A stretch of 64,000 nucleotides of DNA, taken from Catenulispora yoronensis (GTDB lineage Bacteria; Actinomycetota; Actinomycetes; Streptomycetales; Catenulisporaceae). Shown in pieces: positions 50,594 through 60,609 of this stretch (position 1 is its first letter; every line of letters starts with the position of its first letter). The notes beneath the pieces are model-generated. The model had not been told where the DNA came from and searched no databases. It saw only the letters and a program-made list of their open reading frames with translations. Made by a program: the position numbers and the translations under genes. The stretch is taken from assembly GCF_039531695.1 (NCBI RefSeq), contig NZ_BAAAQN010000014.1, positions 62,001 to 126,000 of the forward strand, read 5' to 3'.

Positions 50594-51820
50594 TCAGTCT
50601 CGACCCTTCTGCTTGCCGCGGCGGGAGCCGAAGACGATCTCGTCCCAGGACGGGACGGTGGCCCGGCGGCCGGGGCGGACCCCGTCGGCCTCGGCCTGGC
50701 GGTCGGTGGTGCCGACCATGCGCTCCCGGTGCGGGGAGGTGGTGCGGGGGCCGAAGATCGCGTCGTCGAAGGCTGAGCCGGCCGACTGGCCGGCGACCGC
50801 GGCGATCGGGGCCGCGGCGCGGGTGTCGGCGTCGAGGAAGTCGAAGTCCTCCTCCGGGCTCTGCGTCGGGCCCGGGACGTTGGCACCGCCCCCCGGGGAG
50901 CCCGGGGGTGCGCCGCCCCCGCCGGCGGCCGCCGAGGCGGCCTGGGAGGGCAGCGACGACGGGTGGCGCTCCACCGAGGCGGTGCGCTCCGCGGCGGCGC
51001 GGTCCCGATCGCGCTCCCGCTCCCGATCGCGGTCTCGTTCCCGCTCGCGATCCCGGTCGCGGTCCAGGCTTCCGGACCCGCCTCCGGAGGACGGGTACTC
51101 GGCCGGGCGGCGCCGGGCCTCCAGATGGACCAGCGACCCGCCGGCCGAGGAGCCGTTGGAGCTCGGCACCGGGCCGGGGACGACGGTCCCGCCGGAGAGC
51201 ACCGAGGCGGCGACGAACGGGAACATCGGCTCGGCGGCGGCGATGCTCGCCGCGTCGGAGGACAGCAGGCGGGCCTCGTCGTCCTCGGGCGTCACCAGGC
51301 GGCGCGGGGGGTCGAAGGCCCACAGCGCCTCGTAGGTCTCGCCGGAGATGCGGTAGATCGCCTGCACGGTCCAGGTGCCGTCCTCGCGGCGCCAGGAGTC
51401 CCAGCGCACCGTGGCGCCGTCCTCGGCGCCGCGCTTGGCCAGCCGCTCGGCGACGATCTCGCCCAGCTTCTGGCCGTGGTTCTCACCCTGCCGGCGGACC
51501 TGGGTGTTCTGGGCCTTCTCGGCCATGAACGCGCGCTCGGCGAGGATCGGGCCCTCGAAGCGGCGGATGCGCTCCACGGAGATGCCGCACGCGTCGGCGA
51601 CCTCCTGCGCGGTGGCGCCGGAGCGGATGCGGGCCTGGATGTCCCGCGGGCGCAGCTGCCCTTCTGCCTCTATCTCGATCTGGCCCAGCCGGGCCCGGTC
51701 GCCGCGCACCGCGGCCCGCAGCCGCTCGTCGATGGTGAGGTGGAATTCCTGCCCGTCGTTCGAGCGCAGCACAAGTCGCGAACCGTCGCTGGTGACGGCC
51801 ATGACGCGGAGCTCTGTCAC
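50594..51820 (-). CDS. sepH: Cell-division protein SepH (DUF3071)
   Basis: A 408-residue protein beginning TELRVMAVTSDGSRLVLRS, the conserved DUF3071 N-terminus with an HTH-like motif (AQEVADACGISVERIRRFEG, ~60-80). In Streptomyces venezuelae SepH binds FtsZ and stimulates its assembly during sporulation septation. A charged linker rich in Asp-Arg/Glu-Arg dipeptides (about nt 50996-51068) and Pro/Gly-rich tail follow. Start GTG 51820, GGGAGG seven bases upstream; the longer frame to 52033 is non-conserved. Confidence 0.92.
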   Translation of the reverse strand: MTELRVMAVTSDGSRLVLRSNDGQEFHLTIDERLRAAVRGDRARLGQIEIEAEGQLRPRDIQARIRSGATAQEVADACGISVERIRRFEGPILAERAFMAEKAQNTQVRRQGENHGQKLGEIVAERLAKRGAEDGATVRWDSWRREDGTWTVQAIYRISGETYEALWAFDPPRRLVTPEDDEARLLSSDAASIAAAEPMFPFVAASVLSGGTVVPGPVPSSNGSSAGGSLVHLEARRRPAEYPSSGGGSGSLDRDRDRERERDRDRERERDRDRAAAERTASVERHPSSLPSQAASAAAGGGGAPPGSPGGGANVPGPTQSPEEDFDFLDADTRAAAPIAAVAGQSAGSAFDDAIFGPRTTSPHRERMVGTTDRQAEADGVRPGRRATVPSWDEIVFGSRRGKQKGRD

Positions 51821-52022
51821 GAGCGGACCTCCCTTCGACGAGTGCTGCCAGCTAGACCGTACTGCATCGACACGCCGATCGGGTACGGGAAACGGATGAG
51901 GTCGCCCGGACAGCAAGGGTTGTCGGTCATTTGTCGTACGCCGTCCAGTTGTGGGATGACAGTTCTGTGATCCCCCCGCGAGATCACCTTCCCGCCTTGA
52001 ACGAGGTACATTCCCTGACATC

Positions 52023-52703
52023 ATGGTCGCCAATCCTCATCTTCCAGTTCTTCTGGATCTTCTTGGAGTCTTCGCCGCGGCGGTCGCGGGCGCATTCGCG
52101 GGACTGCGCAGAGGACTGGATCTCGTCGGCATCCTGGTGATCGCCGTCGCGTCATCACTCGGAGGAGGGATGATCCGCGACGCGCTGATGGGAGCGACGC
52201 CGGTGGCCGCGATCGCGGACTGGCGGTACTTCGCGACGGCCCTCGGCGCGACGACCGCGGTGCTGTTGTTCACAAGCCGCCGGATGAGTGATTCCAAACT
52301 GCGATCGGCGATGGAGGAGGTGCGCGGCCGGGCCGTCCGCTTCGACCGGATCGCCGTCGTCGCCGATGCCCTGACCCTGGGCCTTTTCGCGGTTTCCGGA
52401 ACTCTCAAAGCATTGGATTACCATCTGCCGGTCTTCCAGGCCGCGTTGCTCGGAACGGTCACCGCGACCGGCGGCGGAGTGGTGCGCGATGTGCTCGTCA
52501 ACGAGGTGCCGTTGGTGCTTCAGCGGGAGCTGTACGCGGTCCCGGCATTCCTCGGCGGTTTGTTGTTCGCGATGATGCAGCGCCACGGATTCGTCGTTCA
52601 GGGTTATCTCGCATCGGTCGTCGCGATTTCGCTGACGACCGCCGTGCGCCTGGTGGCGGTGTGGCGGGACTGGCACGCGCCCCGCCCCGGAGCTGTCGCA
52701 TAG
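52023..52703 (+). CDS. TRIC/UPF0126-family cation channel protein
   Basis: A 226-residue membrane protein with about seven helices forming two internal repeats, each carrying a glycine triad: SSLGGGMIRDALMG (residues ~44-57) and TATGGGVVRDVLVNEVP (~145-161). Prokaryotic TRIC proteins form trimeric K+-permeable channels; bacterial members are also annotated UPF0126. It diverges from sepH. No regulatory site is evident. Confidence 0.9.
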   Translation: MVANPHLPVLLDLLGVFAAAVAGAFAGLRRGLDLVGILVIAVASSLGGGMIRDALMGATPVAAIADWRYFATALGATTAVLLFTSRRMSDSKLRSAMEEVRGRAVRFDRIAVVADALTLGLFAVSGTLKALDYHLPVFQAALLGTVTATGGGVVRDVLVNEVPLVLQRELYAVPAFLGGLLFAMMQRHGFVVQGYLASVVAISLTTAVRLVAVWRDWHAPRPGAVA

Positions 52704-52780
52704 CGCCGGGGCGGGGCCTGATACACGTTTTCTCCGTGTGATTTCTCACAGGGTTCGCATAACGCAGTTCGCTTACTCGT

Positions 52781-53884
52781 TCAGTTCACGACGTTCGTCG
52801 TCCATTTCGCCCGGTCGGTGCCGAGCAGGGTGAGGCGGTCCAGCAGACCGCGCGGGCCGCCGACGGAGGTCAGGGCGGACGTGCCGTCCGCGGTCGGCTC
52901 GTCATGGACACAGACCCGCAGGCCCTCGGAGTCCTTGCAGGCGCTCGTTCCCGTGGGTTGCGGGGGGGTCGCCAGCAGGAGGTTGCCGGGCAGGTCCACC
53001 GCCGCGGCCGCGTTCTGGTCGGACGCGTTCGGCTTCTGCCCGACCGGGGTGACGGTGAGGGAGAACGACGGACCGCGGTTCTGTCGGCCCGCCGCGCCGA
53101 GCTGGTAGGCCACGCCGGTTTCGAAGCCTCCTTGTTCCAGGTCCTTCAACGACGCCTCGGCGAGGGTCACGCCGGCGGGCAGGCCCTCGATGTGGAACGG
53201 CAGGGCCACGGGCGTCGATCCGATCCGGAGCGATTCGGCCACCTGGGTCAGCCGGGCCTTCAAGGCGTCGCCGTGGATCGTGTAGTCGCCGCCGAGGGTG
53301 TACCAGTCGCCCGAGGCGGTCTGCCAGGCCAGCGACAGGTCCGCCGGGATCTCCGGGACGTCGCCCGGATTCACGATGAAGTACGCCCTCGTGCTGCCGG
53401 CCAGGCTGGTCGGCAGCTTCTGCTCGTATTGCGCGAGCTGCGGCTCTCCTCCCGTGCGCGTCAGCGTGAGCTGCTTCACCGGCGCGATCGTGGAGCTGTC
53501 GGCGGCGGCCGGCATCGGCGCGGCCGCGGTGAGGGTGTCGCCGTAGTCCGGGCCGGTGGTGCGGGTGGTGGTCCGGTACCCGTCGGGCAGCCACCCGAAG
53601 GCGCCGATCGCGACCAGCGGGTCGGTGCCGGTGAAGACGCGGTGCGCCGGGCCGGCGGTGCTCGCCGGGGCCTTGCCGGCCGGTGTGGTGCCGCCGAGCG
53701 CGTTCACCACCAGCGCGCAGGCGGCGACGACGGCCACGCCGCCGCCGAGCGAGGCCAGGCGGGCGGCGGCCAGGCGGCGGCGCCCGTCGGCGCGGGCCCG
53801 GTCGATGTCGACGGTGCTGGGCGGCGCGGCGCTGTGGGCGGCCTCCGCGAACGCGTCCAGCGAGGACTTCAGATCGTGCGTCAT
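52781..53884 (-). CDS. Putative membrane-anchored partner (anti-sigma-like) of the SigE-type sigma factor
   Basis: A 367-residue protein starting at 53884, its ATG overlapping the sigma-factor stop (ATGA). Residues ~1-48 are cytoplasmic (SSLDAFAEAAHSAAPPSTVD, RARADGRRRLAAARL), one transmembrane helix spans ~50-68 (GGGVAVVAACALVVNALGG), and the ~300-residue remainder is extracytoplasmic with no recognised catalytic motif. Position and topology fit an anti-sigma or sigma-associated sensor, but no ZAS zinc motif is present. GGAGGGA precedes the start. Confidence 0.75.
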   Translation of the reverse strand: MTHDLKSSLDAFAEAAHSAAPPSTVDIDRARADGRRRLAAARLASLGGGVAVVAACALVVNALGGTTPAGKAPASTAGPAHRVFTGTDPLVAIGAFGWLPDGYRTTTRTTGPDYGDTLTAAAPMPAAADSSTIAPVKQLTLTRTGGEPQLAQYEQKLPTSLAGSTRAYFIVNPGDVPEIPADLSLAWQTASGDWYTLGGDYTIHGDALKARLTQVAESLRIGSTPVALPFHIEGLPAGVTLAEASLKDLEQGGFETGVAYQLGAAGRQNRGPSFSLTVTPVGQKPNASDQNAAAAVDLPGNLLLATPPQPTGTSACKDSEGLRVCVHDEPTADGTSALTSVGGPRGLLDRLTLLGTDRAKWTTNVVN

Positions 53885-54426
53885 CGAGGTCCCTCCATTA
53901 CAGGGATCGGATTCGGATCGAGGAGGTTGCGCAGGGTCGCCAGGCCGCGGGCCGACTGGCTTTTCACGTTGCCGGTCGAGCAGCCCATCAGCTGCGCCGT
54001 CTGCTCGACCGAGAGGTCGCAGTAGTAGCGCAGGACCACGGTGGCGCGCTGCCGGGGCGGCAGCCGGGACAGGGCCGCGCGCAGGTCCACGTCCAGCGCG
54101 GCGCCGACCCCGGCGTCGAGGTCCGCGGCTCCGGCCGGCTCCGGGTCCGAGGACCCCGGTCCGAACCGGTGCAGGACCGTCCACTTGGCCCAGCCGCTGC
54201 GCTGCTCGGCCAGATAGGTGTTCACCAAGGTGCGCCGCGCGTAGCCGTCGACGTTGTCGGCCCGGGAGGCCCGGTTCCAGTGCGTGTAGAGCTTGGTGAT
54301 GGTCGTCTGGACCAGGTCGTCGGCGCGGTGCCAGTCCCCGCACAGGAGATAGGCCACGCGCCGCAGCCAGGCTTGGCGGGCTCCGGCGTAGGCGGTGAAG
54401 TCGGCGTCGCGGTCAGGCTTCGCCAT
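53881..54426 (-). CDS. SigE-family ECF RNA polymerase sigma factor
   Basis: A 181-residue ECF sigma: region 2 (FTAYAGARQAWLRRVAYLL, WHRADDLVQTTITKLYTHW) and region 4 (LPPRQRATVVLRYYCDLSVE, MGCSTGNVKSQSARGLATLR). This matches the actinobacterial SigE-like ECF group. The ATG at 54426 is chosen over 54465. It is translationally coupled to the downstream membrane protein, probably its regulator. Confidence 0.92.
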   Translation of the reverse strand: MAKPDRDADFTAYAGARQAWLRRVAYLLCGDWHRADDLVQTTITKLYTHWNRASRADNVDGYARRTLVNTYLAEQRSGWAKWTVLHRFGPGSSDPEPAGAADLDAGVGAALDVDLRAALSRLPPRQRATVVLRYYCDLSVEQTAQLMGCSTGNVKSQSARGLATLRNLLDPNPIPVMEGPR

Positions 54427-54612
54427 GCGGTTCCCCCTCAGGTGTCGGTGTGTCCGGACACCCACCTGATGCGGTCGGGGGAGGCGGGGGTTGCATCGGC
54501 GGGCCGCGTCCCGCCGTCTCTCCGGGCGGTCCGGCCGTGACCGGGGCCTATGCGGTGCGGTAGTAGTAGGAAGTGGACGCGGCGGCCACCGGACCCCGGC
54601 CGTCGGTGCGGG

Positions 54613-54645
54613 CAGCCCGCCGGAGCTTCGCGCTCCGGCGGGCTG
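54613..54645. terminator. Hairpin between the sigma-factor promoter region and the LCIB-like gene
   Basis: Fourteen perfect pairs (54613-54626 with 54632-54645, core AGCCCGCCGGAGC) around TTCGC. It lies about 100 bp beyond the stop of the minus-strand LCIB-like gene. The rest of the 318-bp gap 54427-54744 holds GGCGGGTC-type short repeats (54660-54745) and no gene. Confidence 0.8.
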
Positions 54646-54744
54646 TCACGTCCGATCGTCAGGGCGGCGGGTCGGCGGGTCGGCGGGTCGGCCGGACGGC
54701 CGGGTGACCGGCCAGCGGGTCGGTCGGTCAGCGGGTCGGCCGGA

Positions 54745-55500
54745 TCAGTCGAACAGGAGCTCCAGCTCCGGCTCGTCGGCGCCCCGGTCCAGGTAGCAGG
54801 CGCCCGGCTCCACGTACTCGGTGCCGCCGGGGCCGTTGATGTGGATGCCGGTGAAGACCGCCACGTGCACCGGCACCGTCTGCCGCTCGCGCAGCACGGT
54901 GATCACCTTGTGGGTGTCGGCGGTGATCACGTCGCGGGCGATGCGGGTGAGCCCGGCCAGGTCCGGCAGCGGGCCCTCGGGCAGCCACGGCGGGATGCGG
55001 TCGCGGAGCATGCCCTGCTCCGGGTCCAGCAGGTCCAGGAAGGGATAGTCGCCGGTGGGGGCGTTGTCGCCGCGCAGTTCGTCGTGCAGCGCCATCAGGG
55101 CGCCGCAGGTGTGGGACACGCCGGGGACGCCGGGGCGCTCGACGTTGCCGATGACGCCGGTGGCGTCGATCCCTATGTGCGGCAGGGCCACCAGCACGAA
55201 GCGGCGTATGCCGTCCTCGATCGGGGCGTGGCTGGCCGCGGCCAGGATGCCGGTGCGGCCCAGCACGATCATGCCGGCCAGGCCGGCCATGTTGAAGCCG
55301 GCGCCCCAGGTGTCCTGGAGCCGGGCGGTCAGGTTGAAGGCGAGCTCGTCGCGGCAGGTGGCGATGAGCGGCAGGGAGTTGGCGGCGTGGAATCCGTGGG
55401 GGGCCAGCAGCTCGCGGGTGGCCCGGACGAACCCGGTCGCGGGGATCGCGTCCGGGAACGTGGAGCGCAGGACCAGGGAGGCGGCCTTCGGGGTCGTCAT
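54745..55500 (-). CDS. LCIB-type beta-carbonic-anhydrase-like protein
   Basis: A 251-residue soluble protein. Its pattern matches the limiting-CO2-inducible B/C carbonic anhydrase domain: a Cys-Arg-Asp motif in LPLIATCRDELAF (Cys49, Asp51), GLAGMIVLGRTG, the His in VALPHIGIDATGVIG (His108) and a second Cys in SHTCGALMAL (Cys132). Cys-His-Cys would ligate zinc as in beta-carbonic anhydrases, and Asp-Arg would form the gate. In algae LCIB helps recapture CO2; bacterial homologues vary in activity. Start ATG 55500 is assumed; ATGs at 55515 and 55524 are alternatives, none with a good ribosome-binding site. It diverges from acnA. Confidence 0.75.
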   Translation of the reverse strand: MTTPKAASLVLRSTFPDAIPATGFVRATRELLAPHGFHAANSLPLIATCRDELAFNLTARLQDTWGAGFNMAGLAGMIVLGRTGILAAASHAPIEDGIRRFVLVALPHIGIDATGVIGNVERPGVPGVSHTCGALMALHDELRGDNAPTGDYPFLDLLDPEQGMLRDRIPPWLPEGPLPDLAGLTRIARDVITADTHKVITVLRERQTVPVHVAVFTGIHINGPGGTEYVEPGACYLDRGADEPELELLFD

Positions 55501-55646
55501 GGGGTCAGTCTGCATGGCGTCCATCGGAAACGATTGTCACCGGGGCCCCGGGCGGGCGCCAGCGGCCGTCCGGGTGAGGGGGGTCACACCGGTGCCGCCC
55601 TCGGGCGGCCCCCCGGGTTGGTCAAGCCGGGCGGCACCCACTAGAG

Positions 55647-55664
55647 TCTCTTGATGTCGAGATA
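55647..55664. promoter_or_regulatory. UrtR/TamR-like operator upstream of acnA
   Basis: TCTCTTGATGTCGAGATA is an imperfect 18-bp dyad of the kind bound by UrtR-group MarR proteins. TamR of S. coelicolor is known to control aconitase and related tricarboxylic-acid genes during oxidative stress. It lies 31 bp before the acnA start. The match to a TamR consensus is from memory, and tamR is not in the window. Confidence 0.5.
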
Positions 55665-55694
55665 CTTTCCGCAAGCGAGAGCTGGGCCATCGCA

Positions 55695-58340
<2,646 letters not shown>

Positions 58341-58361
58341 GCGGTACTCGCGTCACGCGTG

Positions 58362-58397
58362 GTACCCGCAGTACCCGCAGTACCCGCAGTACCCGCG
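58362..58397. repeat. Four tandem copies of GTACCCGCA
   Basis: A 9-bp unit repeated four times (58362, 58371, 58380, 58389; last base of the last copy is G) in the acnA 3' region, flanked by two CGCGTCACG elements. Confidence 0.85.
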
Positions 58398-58411
58398 TCA
58401 CGTGTTGTGCG

Positions 58412-58443
58412 GCGGCCCTCGACCCTTCCGGGTCGGGGGCCGC
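58412..58443 (+). terminator. Terminator after acnA
   Basis: A 14-pair stem (58412-58425 with 58430-58443; one G-T pair) with a TTCC loop, followed by TTAT. It ends 13 bp before the next start codon. Confidence 0.85.
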
Positions 58444-58456
58444 TTATCGTGGGGCC

Positions 58457-58816
58457 GTGGACGACGATCAGACCGCCGCGGCGGTGCGGGAACATGTGCG
58501 GGCGTTCAGCGAAGGCGATCTGCGGGCCCTGATGGCCGGGCTCGCCGCCGACGCGGTGTGGATCACCGGCCGGACGACTGTGCGCGGGACGGCCGAGCTG
58601 GAGCCGTTCTTCGCCGCGGCCATCAACGATCTGAAGCCGCGGCTGGCCATCGAGAATCTCGTGGTGGACGGGCCCCGGGCGGCGGCGCAGGTGACCGAGA
58701 CCCTGGTGTGGGACGGTGCTGAGCGGTCGTTCGCGGTCGCGGCGTTTTTTGTGCTGCGGGACGGGCTGATCGTGGCCGCGAAGATCTACCGTGAGGGCAG
58801 CGCGGAGTTGGAGTGA
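58457..58816 (+). CDS. SnoaL/NTF2-like domain protein
   Basis: A 119-residue single-domain alpha+beta barrel protein. Pattern: N-terminal helices (REHVRAFSEGDLRALMAGLA), a VWITGRTTVRGTAELEPFF segment and the final strand FFVLRDGLIVAAKIYREGS. SnoaL-like proteins are cyclases, isomerases or stress proteins; no catalytic assignment is possible. Start GTG 58457, just after the acnA terminator. Confidence 0.82.
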   Translation: MDDDQTAAAVREHVRAFSEGDLRALMAGLAADAVWITGRTTVRGTAELEPFFAAAINDLKPRLAIENLVVDGPRAAAQVTETLVWDGAERSFAVAAFFVLRDGLIVAAKIYREGSAELE

Positions 58817-58872
58817 GGCGGGTGGCCGCCGCACGCCATCGGCTTTGGGCCGTTGTTCTCGGGCTGTCGTTC

Positions 58873-59268
58873 TCAAGCCATCCGCTTGAGTTCCTCGTCG
58901 GCGACCAGGGCCCAGTGCATGTCCGGACCGGCGGAGGCCCGCGCGAACCACATGTAGGCCTGTGCGAACTCGCGATGGCGGCAGGCGATGACGCCCAGGA
59001 AGATCATGGCCGCGGGCGCGGACTCCGGGGCGTTGATGCCGGCCACCGTCAGCAGCGAGAGCCGGGCGCCCTCCAGATCGCCGTCGGCGTAGGCGTACAT
59101 GGCGCCGGCGAAGTAGGCGTCGGCCTCGGCGCGCAGCCGGAGCGGGACCGGTGGGGGCACTCTGGGCGGGGGATGCAGGGAGCGCGCTATTGCCGCGTGG
59201 GCCTCATGATTCCGCACAGCGTGCCGCGGGCCCGAGGGGTCGGAGGCAGGATCCGTATCGGAGGACAT
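58873..59268 (-). CDS. Hypothetical small helical (TPR-like) protein
   Basis: A 131-residue protein with a disordered N-terminal third and a helical C-terminus (AEADAYFAGAMYAYADGDLE, FLGVIACRHREFAQAYMWFA) that resembles a pair of TPR units. No family recognised. The ATG at 59268 has no strong ribosome-binding site on the minus strand. It diverges from the DUF1800 gene by 47 bp. Confidence 0.65.
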   Translation of the reverse strand: MSSDTDPASDPSGPRHAVRNHEAHAAIARSLHPPPRVPPPVPLRLRAEADAYFAGAMYAYADGDLEGARLSLLTVAGINAPESAPAAMIFLGVIACRHREFAQAYMWFARASAGPDMHWALVADEELKRMA

Positions 59269-59315
59269 ATGGCGTACTTACCCGTGCCTTAACCAAGTTC
59301 CCCGATTCTTGGGGT

Positions 59316-60599
59316 GTGAGCATCGACCAGAACAGATCCGCCGTGGCGCATCTGCTGCGGCGCGCCGGTTTCGGAGCGAACGGTGCGGAGATTGACGCCG
59401 CCGTGAAAGCCGGTTACCAGGCGACGGTGGGCGCGCTGCTCGGCGCGGCCGGGGACGCCGGGGCGGCCGCCACGCCGGCGCCGGACTTCCCGCTGGTCAA
59501 GGACCCGAAGAAGGGCAACGCCCAGCAGGACTACGAGCTGGTCGGGTGGTGGCTGGCGCGGATGGCGGCGGTGACGCAGCCGCTGGTGGAGAAGCGGACG
59601 TTCTTCTGGCACGGGCACTTCGCGACGTCGCTGCAGAAGGTCAAGAGCGTCGGGTTCATGCTGAAGCAGAACCAGACGATGCGCAGCCTCGGCGGTGGTG
59701 ACTTCTCCTTGCTGGCGCACGCGATGGTGCGCGATCCGGCGATGATGCTGTGGCTGGACAGCGCGGGCAACACGCTCAAGGCGCCGAATGAGAACCTGGC
59801 GCGCGAGTTGATGGAGCTGTTCACGCTCGGCGTCGGCAACTACAGCGAGACCGATGTGCGCGAGGCGGCGCGGGCGCTGACCGGTTGGCGGCTGGGCCCC
59901 GACGGCGGGTCGAATCTCGTGCCCAAGCTGCACGACGGTACGGCCAAGACCGTGTTGGGGAAGTCGGCGAACTTCGACGATGCCTCGCTGGTGGACTGGC
60001 TGTTGCAGCAGCCTGCGTCGGCGGCGTTCGTTGCTGCGCGGGCTTGGAACCGGTTGGGGATGCCGGGGGCGATTCCGGGTGATGTGTCGGGTCGGTTGCA
60101 AGCTGCGTATGGGGCGCAGCGTGACTTCAACGCGTTGCTCAGGGCTCTGTTTCTCGATCCGGTCTTTACCGGGAGCCAGGCGCGCTACGCGTTGGTGAAG
60201 CAGCCGACGGAGTATGTGGTCGGTGTGCTGCGAGCGTTGAAGATCAAGATTGATGCGAGCTCGGGGTCGAAGGACGTGGCGGCGTTGCGGACCGCGTTGA
60301 CGGGTCTGGGGCAGATTCCGTTCTACCCGCCGAATGTCGGGGGCTGGCCGGAGGGGACGGCTTGGTTGACTACTGCGGCTGCGCAGACGCGTTTTGTGTT
60401 TGCCGAGTGGGCTGTCGGCAAGGGTGATTTGTCGCAGGTGGCGGGTGCCAGTCCTTCGATGAGGATCGACGCTGTTGCGCATCTGCTGGGAGTGGATGGC
60501 TATAGCGACCGTACGGCTGGGGCTCTGCGTGAGGTCGTTGCGGATCCGAAGCAGCTGGTCACTTTGGCGTTGTTGGCGCCTGAATATCTCGTGAACTGA
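59316..60599 (+). CDS. DUF1800 family protein
   Basis: A 427-residue DUF1800 protein: AVAHLLRRAGFGANGAEIDA at the N-terminus, FFWHGHFATSLQKVK (~90-104), NENLARELMELFTLGVGNYS and REAARALTGWRL, all family hallmarks. DUF1800 genes almost always pair with a DUF1501 gene, as here (10 bp downstream), and are thought to act in cell-surface or exported processes; the biochemical role is unknown. I chose GTG 59316; the frame is open to 59151 but that overlaps the opposite-strand gene. No classical signal peptide is visible. From about 59950 codon choice shifts toward T-ending codons. Confidence 0.9.
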   Translation: MSIDQNRSAVAHLLRRAGFGANGAEIDAAVKAGYQATVGALLGAAGDAGAAATPAPDFPLVKDPKKGNAQQDYELVGWWLARMAAVTQPLVEKRTFFWHGHFATSLQKVKSVGFMLKQNQTMRSLGGGDFSLLAHAMVRDPAMMLWLDSAGNTLKAPNENLARELMELFTLGVGNYSETDVREAARALTGWRLGPDGGSNLVPKLHDGTAKTVLGKSANFDDASLVDWLLQQPASAAFVAARAWNRLGMPGAIPGDVSGRLQAAYGAQRDFNALLRALFLDPVFTGSQARYALVKQPTEYVVGVLRALKIKIDASSGSKDVAALRTALTGLGQIPFYPPNVGGWPEGTAWLTTAAAQTRFVFAEWAVGKGDLSQVAGASPSMRIDAVAHLLGVDGYSDRTAGALREVVADPKQLVTLALLAPEYLVN

Positions 60600-60609
60600 G
60601 GAGTCGATC

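Noticed and set aside
58362..58397. Repeat array read as CRISPR-like
   Set aside because: Units are 9 bp, directly adjacent with no spacers, and there are no cas genes.
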